Of a stretch of DNA of 64,000 bases, positions 10,351 through 20,562 are shown piece by piece; the first letter of the stretch is position 1; each line of letters opens with the position of its first letter. Source of the stretch: Diplonema papillatum. Its lineage: Eukaryota; Euglenozoa; Diplonemea; Diplonemida; Diplonemidae. Where the stretch lies: positions 495,452-559,451 of the forward strand of contig JAPJBO010000034.1 in NCBI GenBank assembly GCA_030068145.1. Reading direction: 5' to 3'. The notes below the pieces were generated by a model, which was given only the letters and a program-made list of their open reading frames with translations, made no database searches and was not told where the DNA came from. The position numbers were made by a program, and so were the translations under genes.

Positions 10351-10470
10351 CGATGATTGCAATTACTCTCCTTGAATGAGGAATGCCTAGTAGGCGCAAG
10401 TCATCTGCTTGCACTGAATACGTCCCTGCCGTTAGTACACACCGCCCGTCGTTGCTAATGATTGACTGTC
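10351..10470 (+). rRNA. 18S rRNA 3'-region fragment (pseudogene)
   Basis: The conserved 3' domain of small-subunit rRNA is recognisable. It includes GATTGCAATTA, GAATGAGGAATGCCTAGTAG, GCGCAAGTCAT, TACGTCCCTGCC and the near-universal TACACACCGCCCGTCG. Similarity stops shortly after TGATTGACT, before helix 44 and the 3' terminus. Several universally conserved positions are changed (CTGCCGTTAGT where CTGCCCTTTGT is usual). This is therefore an isolated, decayed copy of about 120 nt rather than a working gene. Confidence 0.85.
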
Positions 10471-12039
10471 TGGCGCTCCTGTTCTGTTCGTGGGGCGGCT
10501 GTGGCTGCTGTTGCTGTACCCATGTTGCTGCTGTGGCGGTACCCAGCCTTTCGTCGTGCTTCCGGAAAGGATCCCTTTCGGAGTCACGGCGCGCTTTCGT
10601 CGTGACTGTTGCAATCGTTGTAGCCTTGTGCTTTCTTGCAACACAGGTTCTCCTCGTGTCTTTCCTATACGGCAGATGCTCATGCAGAAAAGAAATGCAC
10701 AAGCTATGTGGTGCAGTGACCTTCTTCGAGTGACGCCCCTCATAAGGATCAGCCAGCAGTCTGCGACACATATTGTTGAGTGCCGGGTGGCAGCCGTCGA
10801 AAGAAAGCATGCCGCAACTGTAGCTGAAAGAGCTGCTACCAGAGGGGGGGCCTGGTTCACTCTGTCGAAGGACAATACGTGACTACTGCGCAACAAGATC
10901 CCCGCATTCCGAAATTCAGCCGTGCACGCGTGTGTGGGCGCCAACCTGCGGGCTCCCCTTCCGCCCCCCCCCCGTGAAGATGAATCAACACCCGATTGAA
11001 CGAAAAGAAAACGCACGCGCTGCCGCTGCAAAGCTACTCTGGCAGACTTTGTCAGTCTGCCTTTGAAAACAAAAGCATATGCGCATGTAGTCCTACCCTG
11101 ACTGAACGACCCCCATTTCTCATTCAACCCGGATAAACACGATCGATGTTGATCCGCACGCCCATCGTAGGCTGATAGCTGCCTCAGACAGCGGCACCAG
11201 TCGGAAACAAAATCCTCTCGCGTTTACAGTCACGGATGGCCGAGTCGGGTCGGCACGTCATAGACCGTCAAATGCAGCTCCAGGCAATTCGAAGCAACTC
11301 CATGAGGATTCGGATAGACCTAATAGGCCAAGGTGCGCCGTGTTGAATAGCGGCAGGCAATTCGATGCAGTTCCAGGGGATACAGGGATGGACCGGCTTA
11401 AACTCCGTCAGCTCTGTCCCTTTGGGGTGGACGGCCTCGACGGGTTGTTCAGCACAAGGTGCCCGAATGTACGCCAATCCTTGGTGAACGCCCGCAACCA
11501 CAAGAAACAGTACACCGGCCCTCAGTTTATTTTACAAACGCGTCTGTCGTTGTTAAAAGGAGACAGTTGGTAGCATATTGCTGTCCCTATCAAACAGGGA
11601 CTACACGGTGCGCACAAACAAGGCCGGCTGTGCGGCTTTGCACTGTAGCCGCGTCTCCTGGCTGTGACGAGCTACGAACGGTCGCCTGACAAACAAGACT
11701 ACACACCGCTGTCCTGCCTGATGACGCTCAGGTTCCATGCCGCTGATGATGACCCGCCTGGTGTGCCGTGGCTTGTGTCCGTGGCAAAGGAAAAGGACCG
11801 GTGTTGGGCACAAAAGTCATTCCGAGCACGTTCTTGCGCCCCCCTTCCCCCAGAGGAACCTTTCTCTACACGGTGGATTCCAGCCGCAGAAGCTGGTAAA
11901 GCGGGTGTCACGCCCGCTTTTCGAGTGCACACGCTTTGTGGGTACGATACACCCGCTCTTCGAGTTTGTCATGGCAACGAAAGTACCATAACTCGAAAAT
12001 ACCGTACAAAGGATGCTGTGACTTTAACCTGATCGTTTC
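10471..12039. other. Long stretch without a confident gene
   Basis: It holds an inverted partner (10850-10880) of the duplication at 9.5-10.0 kb and short pieces shared with 18.1 kb and 54.2 kb, such as TTCGATGCAGTTCCAGGGGA near 11359. Open frames overlap on both strands without recognisable motifs. Confidence 0.3.
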
Positions 12040-12290
12040 TTTTTTTGTATATGCACCTGCCTGCTTTGTAGGAAATGCTTGAGGAGACTGCCAGTTGCGA
12101 AAGATCAAAGGAGGTAAATGTGCTGTAGCCTAGTGTGGTGCTCATCGACATGCCGGTGACTCCCCACTATCGCAACAATATTCCAAGATCAAAGGAGGTA
12201 AATGTGCTGGTGCTGTAGCCCACACGAAACACAGGTAAATCTGGTTTAGTGGCGGGCGTAAGCGTTCAACAAAAAAAGACCCAGTTGTCT
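12040..12290 (+). repeat. Family A element, long subfamily with internal duplication
   Basis: GATCAAAGGAGGTAAATGTG appears twice, separated by the 50-bp block (CATCGACATGCCGGTGACTC) also seen in the copy at 5932-6193. Confidence 0.75.
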
Positions 12291-12295
12291 TGTTT

Positions 12296-12622
12296 TGTAC
12301 TGACGGGAACATTTCCGGAACAACGGTGAGAACACGAAGCCAACGATCTTCCCATAGCGACGAAGGTCACCCGGAGACTTTTAAACCCCGGTGTTTCAAG
12401 CGAACTTTCACTCTGAAAAAGTGCTAATACAGGAAGCCCCCCAGAGAGGTTTATACCCTGTACACCTGAAGAACAACGTTTGCCTTATCATTTTCATCAC
12501 CTTTGGGCAGTTGATGCTGATCGTCCGTTGCTTTGTTTTATCAGCGCCAGACCCAACTCCGGAAATGTTCTCCCCCTCTAGCCTCCTTCGAAGAAAGCAC
12601 AAGGCAGCCCCTCGAGTATTTC
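12296..12622 (+). repeat. Family E repeat fused to a family A right end
   Basis: Family E (CATTTCCGGAACAACGG...GAGAGGTTTATACCCTGTAC...CAACTCCGGAAATGTTC) recurs at 31552-31900 and 34868-35003. A family D unit lies inside it (12366-12422). It runs directly into a family A right end (TAGCCTCCTTCGAAG...CCCCTCGAGTATTT, about 12572-12622), so the block is chimeric. Confidence 0.65.
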
Positions 12623-13286
12623 TGTCAGGTAGGCAACCACTGCAAGTAGTTGAAAAAGATCTCTTGGCTTCGTGCTGCTCATGAATACGATGAAGGAGAA
12701 CGAAAGAGAAAAGAACTGACCTCTCATTGCTCGCCCCGTCTCCCCACTCCACACGATCGATTACTAGGCTCGCCGAATTGACCTGGTCTGTACACCACTA
12801 CACTATTCACATCGCCTCTCTCCCCTCTCTCTTTCCCGGTCTCTACACAAGAGAAAACAAACCTTGTTGTTTGGGCACGACCTCATCCTCCCCGCCACCC
12901 CATTATCTTTGATGCACACTACCGTTTCTTGCACAAAGTTTCTTCGACCCCTCGCACATGAAAGAAGCATCGACAGAGGCTCCCAGGCTTTCAAGCCGGT
13001 GTGCCGGTTGGAGGCCGGTGAGCCCCCCCCTCAAATCAAACATCAGTACAGCTCGCGGTTGATGAAACTCACCTCCCCCCTCATGGTGTCGGTCGCATGA
13101 GTCGCGTGGCCAGCCAAAGAGAGAAATATGTGTAAGATATAGCTGCGGCCGTTTCCCGGACATCCTTCCACAAACCCGCTGAACTACAAACATATCCTCC
13201 GAGGAAGCTCCAGTGGTGCTTGCCCCACAGTGCACCACGTGCTCTTCAATACACACTTTCCCCCCGGTGACAACTTCCAGTTTTTT
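12623..13286. other. Gene-free stretch
   Basis: No supported gene is seen. The CT-rich tracts near 12810-12840 are simple sequence. Confidence 0.3.
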
Positions 13287-13442
13287 TAGTACTAACAATC
13301 TTGTGGGTTGCCCTTCAATGTATTGTGCAGGCTAAAAAGACGTAGGCAGCGTCTTTTGGTGGTTGATCAGAATTCCTTACCTGAATACACACAGGGTAAA
13401 TACAAGTGGGAAAACGATCAACCGGCACGCACAAACAAAATG
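13287..13442 (+). repeat. Family B repeat
   Basis: A near-complete family B copy that passes straight into a family A copy. Confidence 0.8.
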
Positions 13443-13443
13443 A

Positions 13444-13570
13444 ATATAGAAGCACCTGCTTTAGGAAATGCTTGAGGAGACTGCCAGTTGCGATAGATCG
13501 AAGGAGGTAAATGTGCTGTAGCCCACACGACACAGGTAAATCTGCGGGCGTAAGCGTTCAACAAAAAATA
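13444..13570 (+). repeat. Family A repeat, 5' part
   Basis: It matches family A from AAGCACCTGCTT to GCGTTCAACAAAAAATA and stops before the right end, about 40 bp before the hAT insertion. Confidence 0.75.
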
Positions 13571-13611
13571 GGGGGGCAATTCCAGGGGGGCACGTAGAAG
13601 GCCGCGAACCG

Positions 13612-13619
13612 TACTGTTG
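13612..13619 (+). repeat. hAT target-site duplication, left copy
   Basis: TACTGTTG stands immediately before the CAGGG element end and is repeated exactly after the other end at 17185-17192. Eight bp is the standard duplication length for hAT elements. Confidence 0.95.
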
Positions 13620-13737
13620 CAGGGATTTTCCCCTTTAGTGAAAAAAAAAAAATTCACTAAAAGAAAAAAAAATCCCAAAATGGGCTTGGTGAAAAAACTT
13701 TTTTCACTAAAGGGATTTTGCGTTGCTGGGTGTAGGT

Positions 13738-13935
13738 GGTCAGGGCGCGGGTTGTGGTGGACAGTGTGGGTGGGCGTGGGTGGTGGGCGCTGGTGGTGGA
13801 GTGGGTGCGTGTTGTGTGTGGTCGGGGCGTGGGTTGTGGGTGGTAAGGGCGCGGGTTGTGGTGGACAGTGTGGGTGGGCGTGGGTGGTGGGCTGGTGGTG
13901 AAGTGGGTGCGTGTTGTGTGTGGTCAGGGTGTGGT
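13738..13935 (+). repeat. GT-rich tandem repeat, 104-bp period, inside the hAT element
   Basis: GCGCGGGTTGTGGTGGACAG recurs at 13745 and 13849, giving a 104-bp period and almost two units. The strand is strongly G-rich (GGGTGGGCGTGGGTGGTGGG) and could form quadruplexes. It lies in the 5' leader of the transposase gene. Confidence 0.85.
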
Positions 13936-14195
13936 TTAAGCGGCCCAACAACAGGTCTGTATGATGCGGACCGTATCCAAGGCGGAAATCGAGTCAACCA
14001 GTGTCCGGATTTGACGACCGGATTCAACGACCGGATATCTGGCGTCCAATTTGACGAGATTTATGGCGGCAGCTCCATCACCTGGTGTCCACCGGAACAA
14101 GTTCTTGTCTCCTTTCAGGCATAGCGCCCACAAAATCACAAATCAATTCATCACATTACATCACACCAGAGCCGGGTTGAGACACAAAAAAGACT

Positions 14196-16847
14196 ATGTC
14201 ACTCACCGCCTTCGGCTTTGTTGGCCCATCACAAAGAGAACCCCCTAGTGATACCATCCAGTATGACTACAGCAACTGGAAGGGGCCCAAGCTTGAGAAG
14301 CAGGCGGGCCTCAGAGACATCGCTCAAGGCACAGGGACCAACCGTCTGAAGAAGGCCGCGCTGCTCAAGAAGATCAAGCAACACGATGCGCAGAAGAAGA
14401 TACAGGCTGCTGCGGAAGCTGTTCGAAGCCGTGCTGAAGGCCCATCCGAACAAGAAGTCACTTCTGCTGCAGCCCGGCCGGAAGAAGATGCAGAAGACAG
14501 CGATGCGGACGGTGCACCGGCTGCATTTTTCGGAGATGGGTACAACGTCACCTCGGAGTACGTACCGGATGATGAAGATGCCGAAGCCGCCTTCGCTTAC
14601 ATCGCGGCCTCGTTCATCGTTCTTGCCTGCGCGAATCATCATGTCACCGTGCCTGCTGTTGTCGTCGTTGAAGAAGACGAACCTGCGTCGACTGCTGGGG
14701 AAGCGGGAAAAGACACGCGTCGATTTGGAACGTCGACCATCTTGAGCGCCACAGTTAACAGGTGGATCTTTGAGTTTCCGTGGCTTGATGTGTCCGATGA
14801 CGGAGCTCAGTGCAAGGTGTGCAGCGAAAAGTATCCGAACCTCAAACAACTTATGGTCAACACGCGTTACTCGCTCCCTTCTCACATTCGCGTGAGGATT
14901 CAGACACACGAGCGCACCATGCAACACCAGTCTTCAGCGAACATCTTGACGCACATCCGGGCTTCTGCTTCGAGGGCAAGGGATCAGCTGCGGAAAATCA
15001 TCAAGACGATTTACAAAATCGCAAGGCTTGAGATCCCGCATTCCGAACACACCAATGACCTGATGTCGTTCTTCTCGCGGCTTCATGGCGACACCGACTT
15101 CACCACGTGGCTGGACCAAGACACAACATACACGTCGTCTTCTACAGTGACCGAAATTTTGGGATTGATTGGGGTCGTACTTGAGAAGCAACTGTACAAA
15201 GAAGTTAAAGAGTCGCGCTTCTGGTCCACCACAGCTGACGGAACAACAGATGTGAAAGGCAACCACCAGCTTGTTGTCACCATTCGCTACCTCCTGAACG
15301 GCACTCCTCGGGAACGTTTTCTCGACCTATCTGTGCTGCACGACCAGAGCTCTACGGGTTATGCAACGGCAATCCAGAACGCGTTGCGCCACCTCCCCAA
15401 GGCAGGCTTCGTCTCCTGTTCGTTTGATGGAGCTTCGTCCATGAGTGGAAGGTTCCAAGGCGCGGAGAAGAAAGTTCGCGGAGGCATCAATGCAACCGCA
15501 ATCTTTGTTTGGTGCTGCGCCCACGTGCTCAACCTTCTCGCGCAGGACGGAGTGAAGGCAGTCGGATTCCTGCAGGAGTTCTTCAGGACGGTGCGTTCGT
15601 TGTGGTTAATTTTTTCGGACTCTGACATCAACCAGCTCGTGTTGGACTCTGTCTTCGCTGACGAAGAATTCGCGGCAACGTGCGAATCTGTCAACCGTTC
15701 CCTTGCGGAGCCTTCAGAGACGCGTTGGCTGGCCCGGTGGAGAAGTGTGACAGTGATCCGCAAGCAGTACAGTGCCATTCGCGAGGCCCTGCATCGCATC
15801 TGGAAAGACCGAAACAGCACGCAGGCCGAATACCTGTACAAAGAGGTGAGTACTCCCCAGTTCTTCGCTTGTCTTATGCTCACTTGCGATGTTCTGCAAA
15901 AGATGCATGCTGTCTCCCTTGTGTTCCAGAACACTGGGACAACTGTCGCAGATGTGTGTCGTGAAGCAGACCTCCTCGAAGCAGAACTCGAACTGCTACA
16001 AACGGAAGACAGGGCAAAGAAGGTAACCAAGTATTACGGAACCTGGCGCAAGTCTTTCTACGCAGCAACGGGTGTGGCTCTCAGTCCGGGCGCTTTCACA
16101 ATCTTTCATTCCACTGTGGCGACCCCGTACATCAAAGCTCTGCTGAGTGCTACAAAGAAACGGTTTGAGTTCAAGGGTATCTTGCGTCACTTTGCTATCT
16201 TCGACCGGAAGGTCTGGCCTGCTAATGCCCATGTCACAGACTATGGTGACGAGTCCATCACCAAACTCCATGAGTTTTTGTGTCAGCCAGGAACTGTCAC
16301 TTACAGGGAATATGTTGTGGTGGAGGCCGCCACTGAGAAAATGCCAAGGCCAACATACAGTGACACCGAGTTCGAAACGAAAACGAAGGTCGGCACCCCT
16401 CTCTTGACTTCCACACGTGACGAGCTGATTGCTGACTGGACTTTGCTCAAAGAAGTACTTCGTCGCCGTAACACACCAGATGCTGTATTCCAGGCGTTTG
16501 CCCCCCAAGGTTGTGCAGGCACTCGGATGCCGGCCTTGCAAGTACTTGTTGAATTGGCGCAGACAGTTGTAACCTCGTCGGCAGAGAGCGAGCGTCAGTT
16601 CAGCACGTTGGCTCGGGTGAAGACTAGGCTACGAAACCGCTTGTTGAACACGACACTCTGGGCCATGTTCCGCATTGTTGATGCCGACAACAAGGAAATG
16701 AGCGACGAAACTGCCGAGGAAGTGATAGACCTGTTTGCTCAGGGATTGTCGGCCGTGACCCTGCGGACCATGTACCTTGCTGGCGATCTCGACAACGCCC
16801 CGGAAGGAGCTAAGCGCAAGAGGCGCAAAATTGGCCTTTCAGCATGA
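14196..16847 (+). CDS. hAT-family transposase (SAP-like, zinc finger, DDE, hAT dimerisation)
   Basis: This 883-residue protein is predicted to cut and insert the surrounding transposon. Residues about 32-66 look like a SAP-type DNA-binding helix pair (LEKQAGLRDIA...LKKAALLKKI). Residues about 190-245 form a TTF/BED-like zinc finger (CKVCSEKY...H...HERTMQH). The RNase H-like core follows. A candidate first Asp is in STTADGTTDV (about 344-352). The second is in SCSFDGASSMSG (about 408). The usual CAHVLNLL motif lies at about 441, and the candidate Glu is in SETRWLARW (about 505). The C-terminus (about 785-820) is the hAT dimerisation motif (SAESERQFSTL...KTRLRNRL). The ATG follows the element's own leader, and no introns or breaks are seen. 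It is probably active or only recently silenced. Confidence 0.95.
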   Translation: MSLTAFGFVGPSQREPPSDTIQYDYSNWKGPKLEKQAGLRDIAQGTGTNRLKKAALLKKIKQHDAQKKIQAAAEAVRSRAEGPSEQEVTSAAARPEEDAEDSDADGAPAAFFGDGYNVTSEYVPDDEDAEAAFAYIAASFIVLACANHHVTVPAVVVVEEDEPASTAGEAGKDTRRFGTSTILSATVNRWIFEFPWLDVSDDGAQCKVCSEKYPNLKQLMVNTRYSLPSHIRVRIQTHERTMQHQSSANILTHIRASASRARDQLRKIIKTIYKIARLEIPHSEHTNDLMSFFSRLHGDTDFTTWLDQDTTYTSSSTVTEILGLIGVVLEKQLYKEVKESRFWSTTADGTTDVKGNHQLVVTIRYLLNGTPRERFLDLSVLHDQSSTGYATAIQNALRHLPKAGFVSCSFDGASSMSGRFQGAEKKVRGGINATAIFVWCCAHVLNLLAQDGVKAVGFLQEFFRTVRSLWLIFSDSDINQLVLDSVFADEEFAATCESVNRSLAEPSETRWLARWRSVTVIRKQYSAIREALHRIWKDRNSTQAEYLYKEVSTPQFFACLMLTCDVLQKMHAVSLVFQNTGTTVADVCREADLLEAELELLQTEDRAKKVTKYYGTWRKSFYAATGVALSPGAFTIFHSTVATPYIKALLSATKKRFEFKGILRHFAIFDRKVWPANAHVTDYGDESITKLHEFLCQPGTVTYREYVVVEAATEKMPRPTYSDTEFETKTKVGTPLLTSTRDELIADWTLLKEVLRRRNTPDAVFQAFAPQGCAGTRMPALQVLVELAQTVVTSSAESERQFSTLARVKTRLRNRLLNTTLWAMFRIVDADNKEMSDETAEEVIDLFAQGLSAVTLRTMYLAGDLDNAPEGAKRKRRKIGLSA

Positions 16848-17184
16848 ACCCTTTGTGATTTCTACTTACATCTTCTACTTACATCGTTCACGGCATCATG
16901 TGTAGCTGTTCTGCATGTTCTCTGAATCCGTTTCCTGCTTGATCTGAAGAGGAGCAAGAGGGTAGGGAGTGAGCTAGCACCCCAAACTTGAGTGGGGTGA
17001 AGGGCCAGAGGGACCCCCGCTTATGGGGCTACGAGGTCAACGACGCGTACCACACACAGACAGACACAGGCACGTGTCGACTGGCACCCACACCACACCA
17101 CACCGGCAGAAAAACTTTTCTGCCGGAGTGAAATTTTTTTTCACCACGGGTTTGGCCCGAAACTGGTGAGTGGAAAAACCCCTG

Positions 17185-17192
17185 TACTGTTG
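17185..17192 (+). repeat. hAT target-site duplication, right copy
   Basis: An exact TACTGTTG copy directly after CCCCTG. An A-run follows from 17194. Confidence 0.95.
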
Positions 17193-17237
17193 CAAAAAAA
17201 AAAAAAAAAATGAGAAGTAGGGTAGGCGGAGTTTTTT

Positions 17238-17789
17238 TAGTCGTATAAGATCGAAGATCTTAGAAGATTAATACTATTCCGACGAGAACTAACACTTGTA
17301 CAAAGGTTATTACCCCGTCGCTCCCGAGAAAAACACCGTATTTTTACCCCTCGCTTGAAGTTCGTGGCATACACACGAGAATCTCTGCATGACCTTTCTA
17401 CGTTTGTTACGCACCATCAATCTGGCATCACGCAGCAGCAAGGACAAGAGCAGCGAGTACGGAGCAGCGAGACGGGCGAGGAGGAGAGTATTAGTCATAT
17501 AAGATCGAAGAACTTCGAAGATTAATACTATTCCGACGAGAACTAACATTTGTACAAAGGTTATTACCCCGTCGCTCCCGAGAAAAACACCGTAACTTTA
17601 CCCCTCGCCCACCCATTTTTTTCTGCAAGTCCAGTGTCCTGAGGCGTCACGAAGAAGCTCGTGGCATACACACGAGAATCTCTGCATGACCTTTCTACGT
17701 TTGTTACGCACCATCAATCTGGTATCACGCAGCAGCAAGGACGAGCAGCGAGTACGGAGCAGCGAGACGGGCGAGGAGGAGAGTATTAA
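17238..17789 (+). repeat. Direct tandem duplication, about 252 and 299 bp units
   Basis: Unit 1 (17238-17490) and unit 2 (17491-17789) share ATAAGATCGAAGA, TACTATTCCGACGAGAACTA, CCCGTCGCTCCCGAGAAAAA, GTGGCATACACACGAGAATC and GGAGCAGCGAGACGGGCGAG. Unit 2 has about 45 extra bp in the middle. No coding function is seen. Confidence 0.9.
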
Positions 17790-18187
17790 GTTGAAAACTA
17801 CAGTTCGTACCGGCAGGCAGTGGCAGGGGCTTAGCTTGGGTGGGGAGGTATCAAGTAGACTTGGTCAGCTGGCCAGGTCTCAAATGCAAGTGCCACAACA
17901 GTATTGACCGGTCAGGGCATTGATAGAGGGGTCCCGGGCGACACGATGCCCACCGAAGAAACGCGGCGTGCAGCAGTTGCTATCGGCGAGCGAAAAACTG
18001 CCCACCACGAGTGGGCTGAACTGCGCTGCTGCCAAACCGATGTTTGTCCGAGTCCGCAGGCAAAAATCCGGAAGCCTCTCCCCGAGCTGCACGGCTGAGT
18101 CGAGCCTCAGAAGCTGGAGCTAAAAAGGCGGGGGCCACACCCGCTTTGCAGGTGTGCGTTTACACGCGGTTTTGAGTCACACGCAAT
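17790..18187. other. Gene-free stretch
   Basis: Short open frames only. The piece near 18110-18180 (AGAAGCTGGAGC...CACACCCGCTTT) weakly resembles 11890-11950. Confidence 0.3.
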
Positions 18188-18295
18188 GTGTGAGGAAACT
18201 GAACCGCCCAAGTAGGACCTTCTGATCATGATCATTTGCCAAATTTGCCACCTGAAACCACGTCCAGGATTTGGGCTCAGGGTAGTGCGGTCAAC
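18188..18295 (+). repeat. Family C repeat
   Basis: Contains GAACCGCCCAAGTAGGACC, the TGATCATGATCA palindrome and CCACGTCCAGGATTTGGG. Confidence 0.85.
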
Positions 18296-18596
18296 GAAAG
18301 CGCACACGCATTTCGGGTGTGTCTCGGGCACACCCACTTACTCCAGCTTCTGAGGCTGGACTCCACCGTGTACGTGTGCATGAAAATGGGGTCCAACACA
18401 AAAGAGACCCCATTTAACAAAGGTCACACGGAGTCCTATTCGAGTGGTCCATTCAGCAGAAAGGCTGCAGAGAGCATTCCAAAAGCCTGAATCAGGTGTA
18501 CCATACCGTTCGCCGGGGGCGGACCCCCCTGCACCGGCCTACCAGAAAGTCCTGCTGTGGGGTCAAAAATTCCTTAGCAGATTATTATTAACAACG

Positions 18597-18653
18597 CTGA
18601 CGGAGACCCTAAACCCCCGGAATCTCAAGCGAACTGTAACTCTACAAAAAGAA
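18597..18653 (+). repeat. Family D unit
   Basis: CGGAGACCCTAAACCCCCGG followed by AATCTCAAGCGAACTGTAAC. Confidence 0.55.
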
Positions 18654-18755
18654 CTCTGCGTACCGTACATATCCGCCAGCACCTGCCCACGCGGGCGTCA
18701 TTCAACGCGGTGCCCATTTTCTCCGCTGAAGGACCCTGCTCAACGGAGTCGCGCG

Positions 18756-18780
18756 AAAAAAAAAAAAAAAAAAAAAAAAA
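18756..18780 (+). repeat. Poly-A tract (25 A)
   Basis: A pure A-run. It could be the fossil tail of a retroposed sequence, but no donor is recognisable to its left. Confidence 0.8.
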
Positions 18781-19739
18781 CCGCACGGTGCGTTGCGGGA
18801 TCGATGGATATACACAAAGCATGTTAAACACAAACGCAAACGAAAAAAAATCTTTGAAAGGTTTCTGTTGCTTCGTTCCCCCCTTGTGTGTGCGCGTGAG
18901 GCGCCTCTGTCGACGCGAAAGTGTGCCGCTTCTGGAAGCGGAGTGTGCAAGAACGTTGGGCATTTGTGGAAGAAGTGAGTTTCTCCCCCGACCTCAGTTT
19001 TAACCACGGCTGTGCTTCCTAAATGTGTCTTTGGTCGCAGAGTGTCTGGACCGGGTACATGACGCGTGGTCCGGGGTGGTGACGACGATAGAACGAGTCC
19101 AGCAGGCTGAAAAGCGACACTCCCCTGTGTTGTGTGGCGTCACAACATAGCCCCGGCCGGGACCCAGCCGCAGGAAGATATCAGCAATGCACGTGTTCGG
19201 CCTGCTACCGCGTTCGAGTTTGAGGAATGTGCTGCGAGACTTCTAAGCCGTTAGAAACGCAGGGTCGGTCCTGCTTTAGGCTGGGTTAGGTTCACCACGA
19301 CTCCCCAAGTCGTGGTAAGCACGAAACTCAAGATCTAGGCAACTATTCCCTGCATGATTGGCATACTTTCAAAAAAGAAGAAAGCGTCAGCAGTGCCTTC
19401 GTCAGCGCCTCTAAACGACGAGCATCAGCACCCTGAGGCTTTCCCCGGTACACTGTGTCCACCGCTGCCCGATCCGTCCTGAAGTGGCCTCGGCGAGATC
19501 CCAGCTGCCGCCCCTGTGTCTCCTTGCCACTCGAGCACTCGAGCGTTCACAAACAAAAAACGCAGGAAACGCCGCCCCGAAACACCACCCGCCCCCTCCC
19601 CCCCCACGGGGGGAGAAGGCATAGAGGGGAGGGGGAAGGGGGCGTAAGATTCTCACGCGGTGCTGGGTTATAAAGCCCCCCCCCCCCCTGTGCGAATAAG
19701 ACCCAAAGAAAGAAGAGAGAAGAGAAAGAGAAGAAGAAA
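18781..19739. other. Gene-free stretch
   Basis: No supported gene. C- and G-runs flank 19580-19690. The last 40 bp (AAAGAAAGAAGAGAGAAGAG) is a purine-rich leader of the next reading frame. Confidence 0.35.
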
Positions 19740-20078
19740 ATGCCGCCCAAGAAAAAGCCTTTCCAGTCCCCGGACATGGAAAGCCTCGAACAGCTCCTGC
19801 CGGCGGAGACGGCCGGCGAGCGCGGCAACGGGGCGCCGGCCCGCCGCCGACGGGGCCGCGATACGCCCGCGCCCTTCGCACTCGACTCGCCGGCCGCGAT
19901 GAGCGAGCAGGCCGACACCGACGACCGGATCGACGCGGCGCCGGCGCGGGGCCACCCCCGGGCCGAGAACCCCGGGCCGTGCCGGCTCGGCGCCGCCGCC
20001 GCCAGCAGCAGAGCCAAAAAGACGCACCGGAAGTGTCCGTCCTGCTCGTATGCCTCTTGCAGTTTACCGAGGGAATAG
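19740..20078 (+). CDS. Hypothetical protein or first exon, low-complexity basic N-terminus
   Basis: I do not recognise this 112-residue frame. It starts MPPKKKPFQSPDMESLEQLL after a purine-rich leader, and base composition jumps to very GC-rich exactly at the ATG, as in the other genes here. It is rich in Ala, Arg, Asp and Pro and ends with a small Cys cluster (CPSCSYASC). GC content falls after about 20047, where GTATGC could act as a splice donor, so the true product may continue into an exon I cannot place. The family A copy at 20372 and the RBR gene follow. It could be the 5' remnant of a larger gene. Confidence 0.4.
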   Translation: MPPKKKPFQSPDMESLEQLLPAETAGERGNGAPARRRRGRDTPAPFALDSPAAMSEQADTDDRIDAAPARGHPRAENPGPCRLGAAAASSRAKKTHRKCPSCSYASCSLPRE

Positions 20079-20371
20079 GAGCAAGACGCATGGCATAGAT
20101 GAGCACGACCACGTCGAATCGACACCAGGAGAATTCGGGTGGAGCTGGCTTCTACAACTAGTAATATTCCGGTAAAAGGTAGTACTCCTCAACTAGCCCG
20201 AACCAACAGGATCGAAGAATGTCGGTCACACCTGCCCGATTATTTTTGGGGCTGGTGGCGTGACGTAGTCCCGGCGGCAGTCATAGCCTCATGGTCGGTG
20301 TTCTTCCCAGAAGACGCCAGCTCCAATTCCCTGGGAAAGTGTTGGGGGCTGGCCCGGGGCTGGGGCCCACA

Positions 20372-20562
20372 CATGAGGAGGCTGCCAGCTGCAAAAGATC
20401 AAAGGAGGTAAATGTCCTGTAGCCCACACGAAACACACGTGCATCTGGGTTCAGTGGCGGGCGTAGGCGTTCAACAAAAAAGACCCACTTTGTAGTTGTA
20501 TTGTTTCTCCCCCTCTAGCCTCCTTCGAAGTAAGCACAAGGCAGCCCCTCGAGTATTTCTTG
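20372..20562 (+). repeat. Family A MITE-like element abutting the RBR gene
   Basis: A near-complete copy whose right end (AAGGCAGCCCCTCGAGTATT) lies about 48 bp before the likely ATG of the downstream gene. An in-frame ATG at 20496, inside the repeat, also reads into that gene. Confidence 0.8.

Larger units (their letters stand above)
13620..17184 (+). mobile_element. Complete autonomous hAT DNA transposon (3565 bp)
   Basis: The left end is CAGGGATTTTCCCC. The right end, read inward on the other strand, is CAGGGGTTTTTCC. This gives imperfect inverted repeats of about 13-15 bp with the CAGGG start typical of hAT elements. Subterminal copies of CACTAAAGGGATTTT near the left end, and foldbacks such as CAGAAAAACTTTTCTG near 17106, look like transposase-binding clusters. 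The element holds one intact transposase frame and is bounded by a perfect 8-bp target duplication. The exact duplication and open frame suggest a fairly recent insertion. It landed beside family B and A repeats. Confidence 0.93.
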
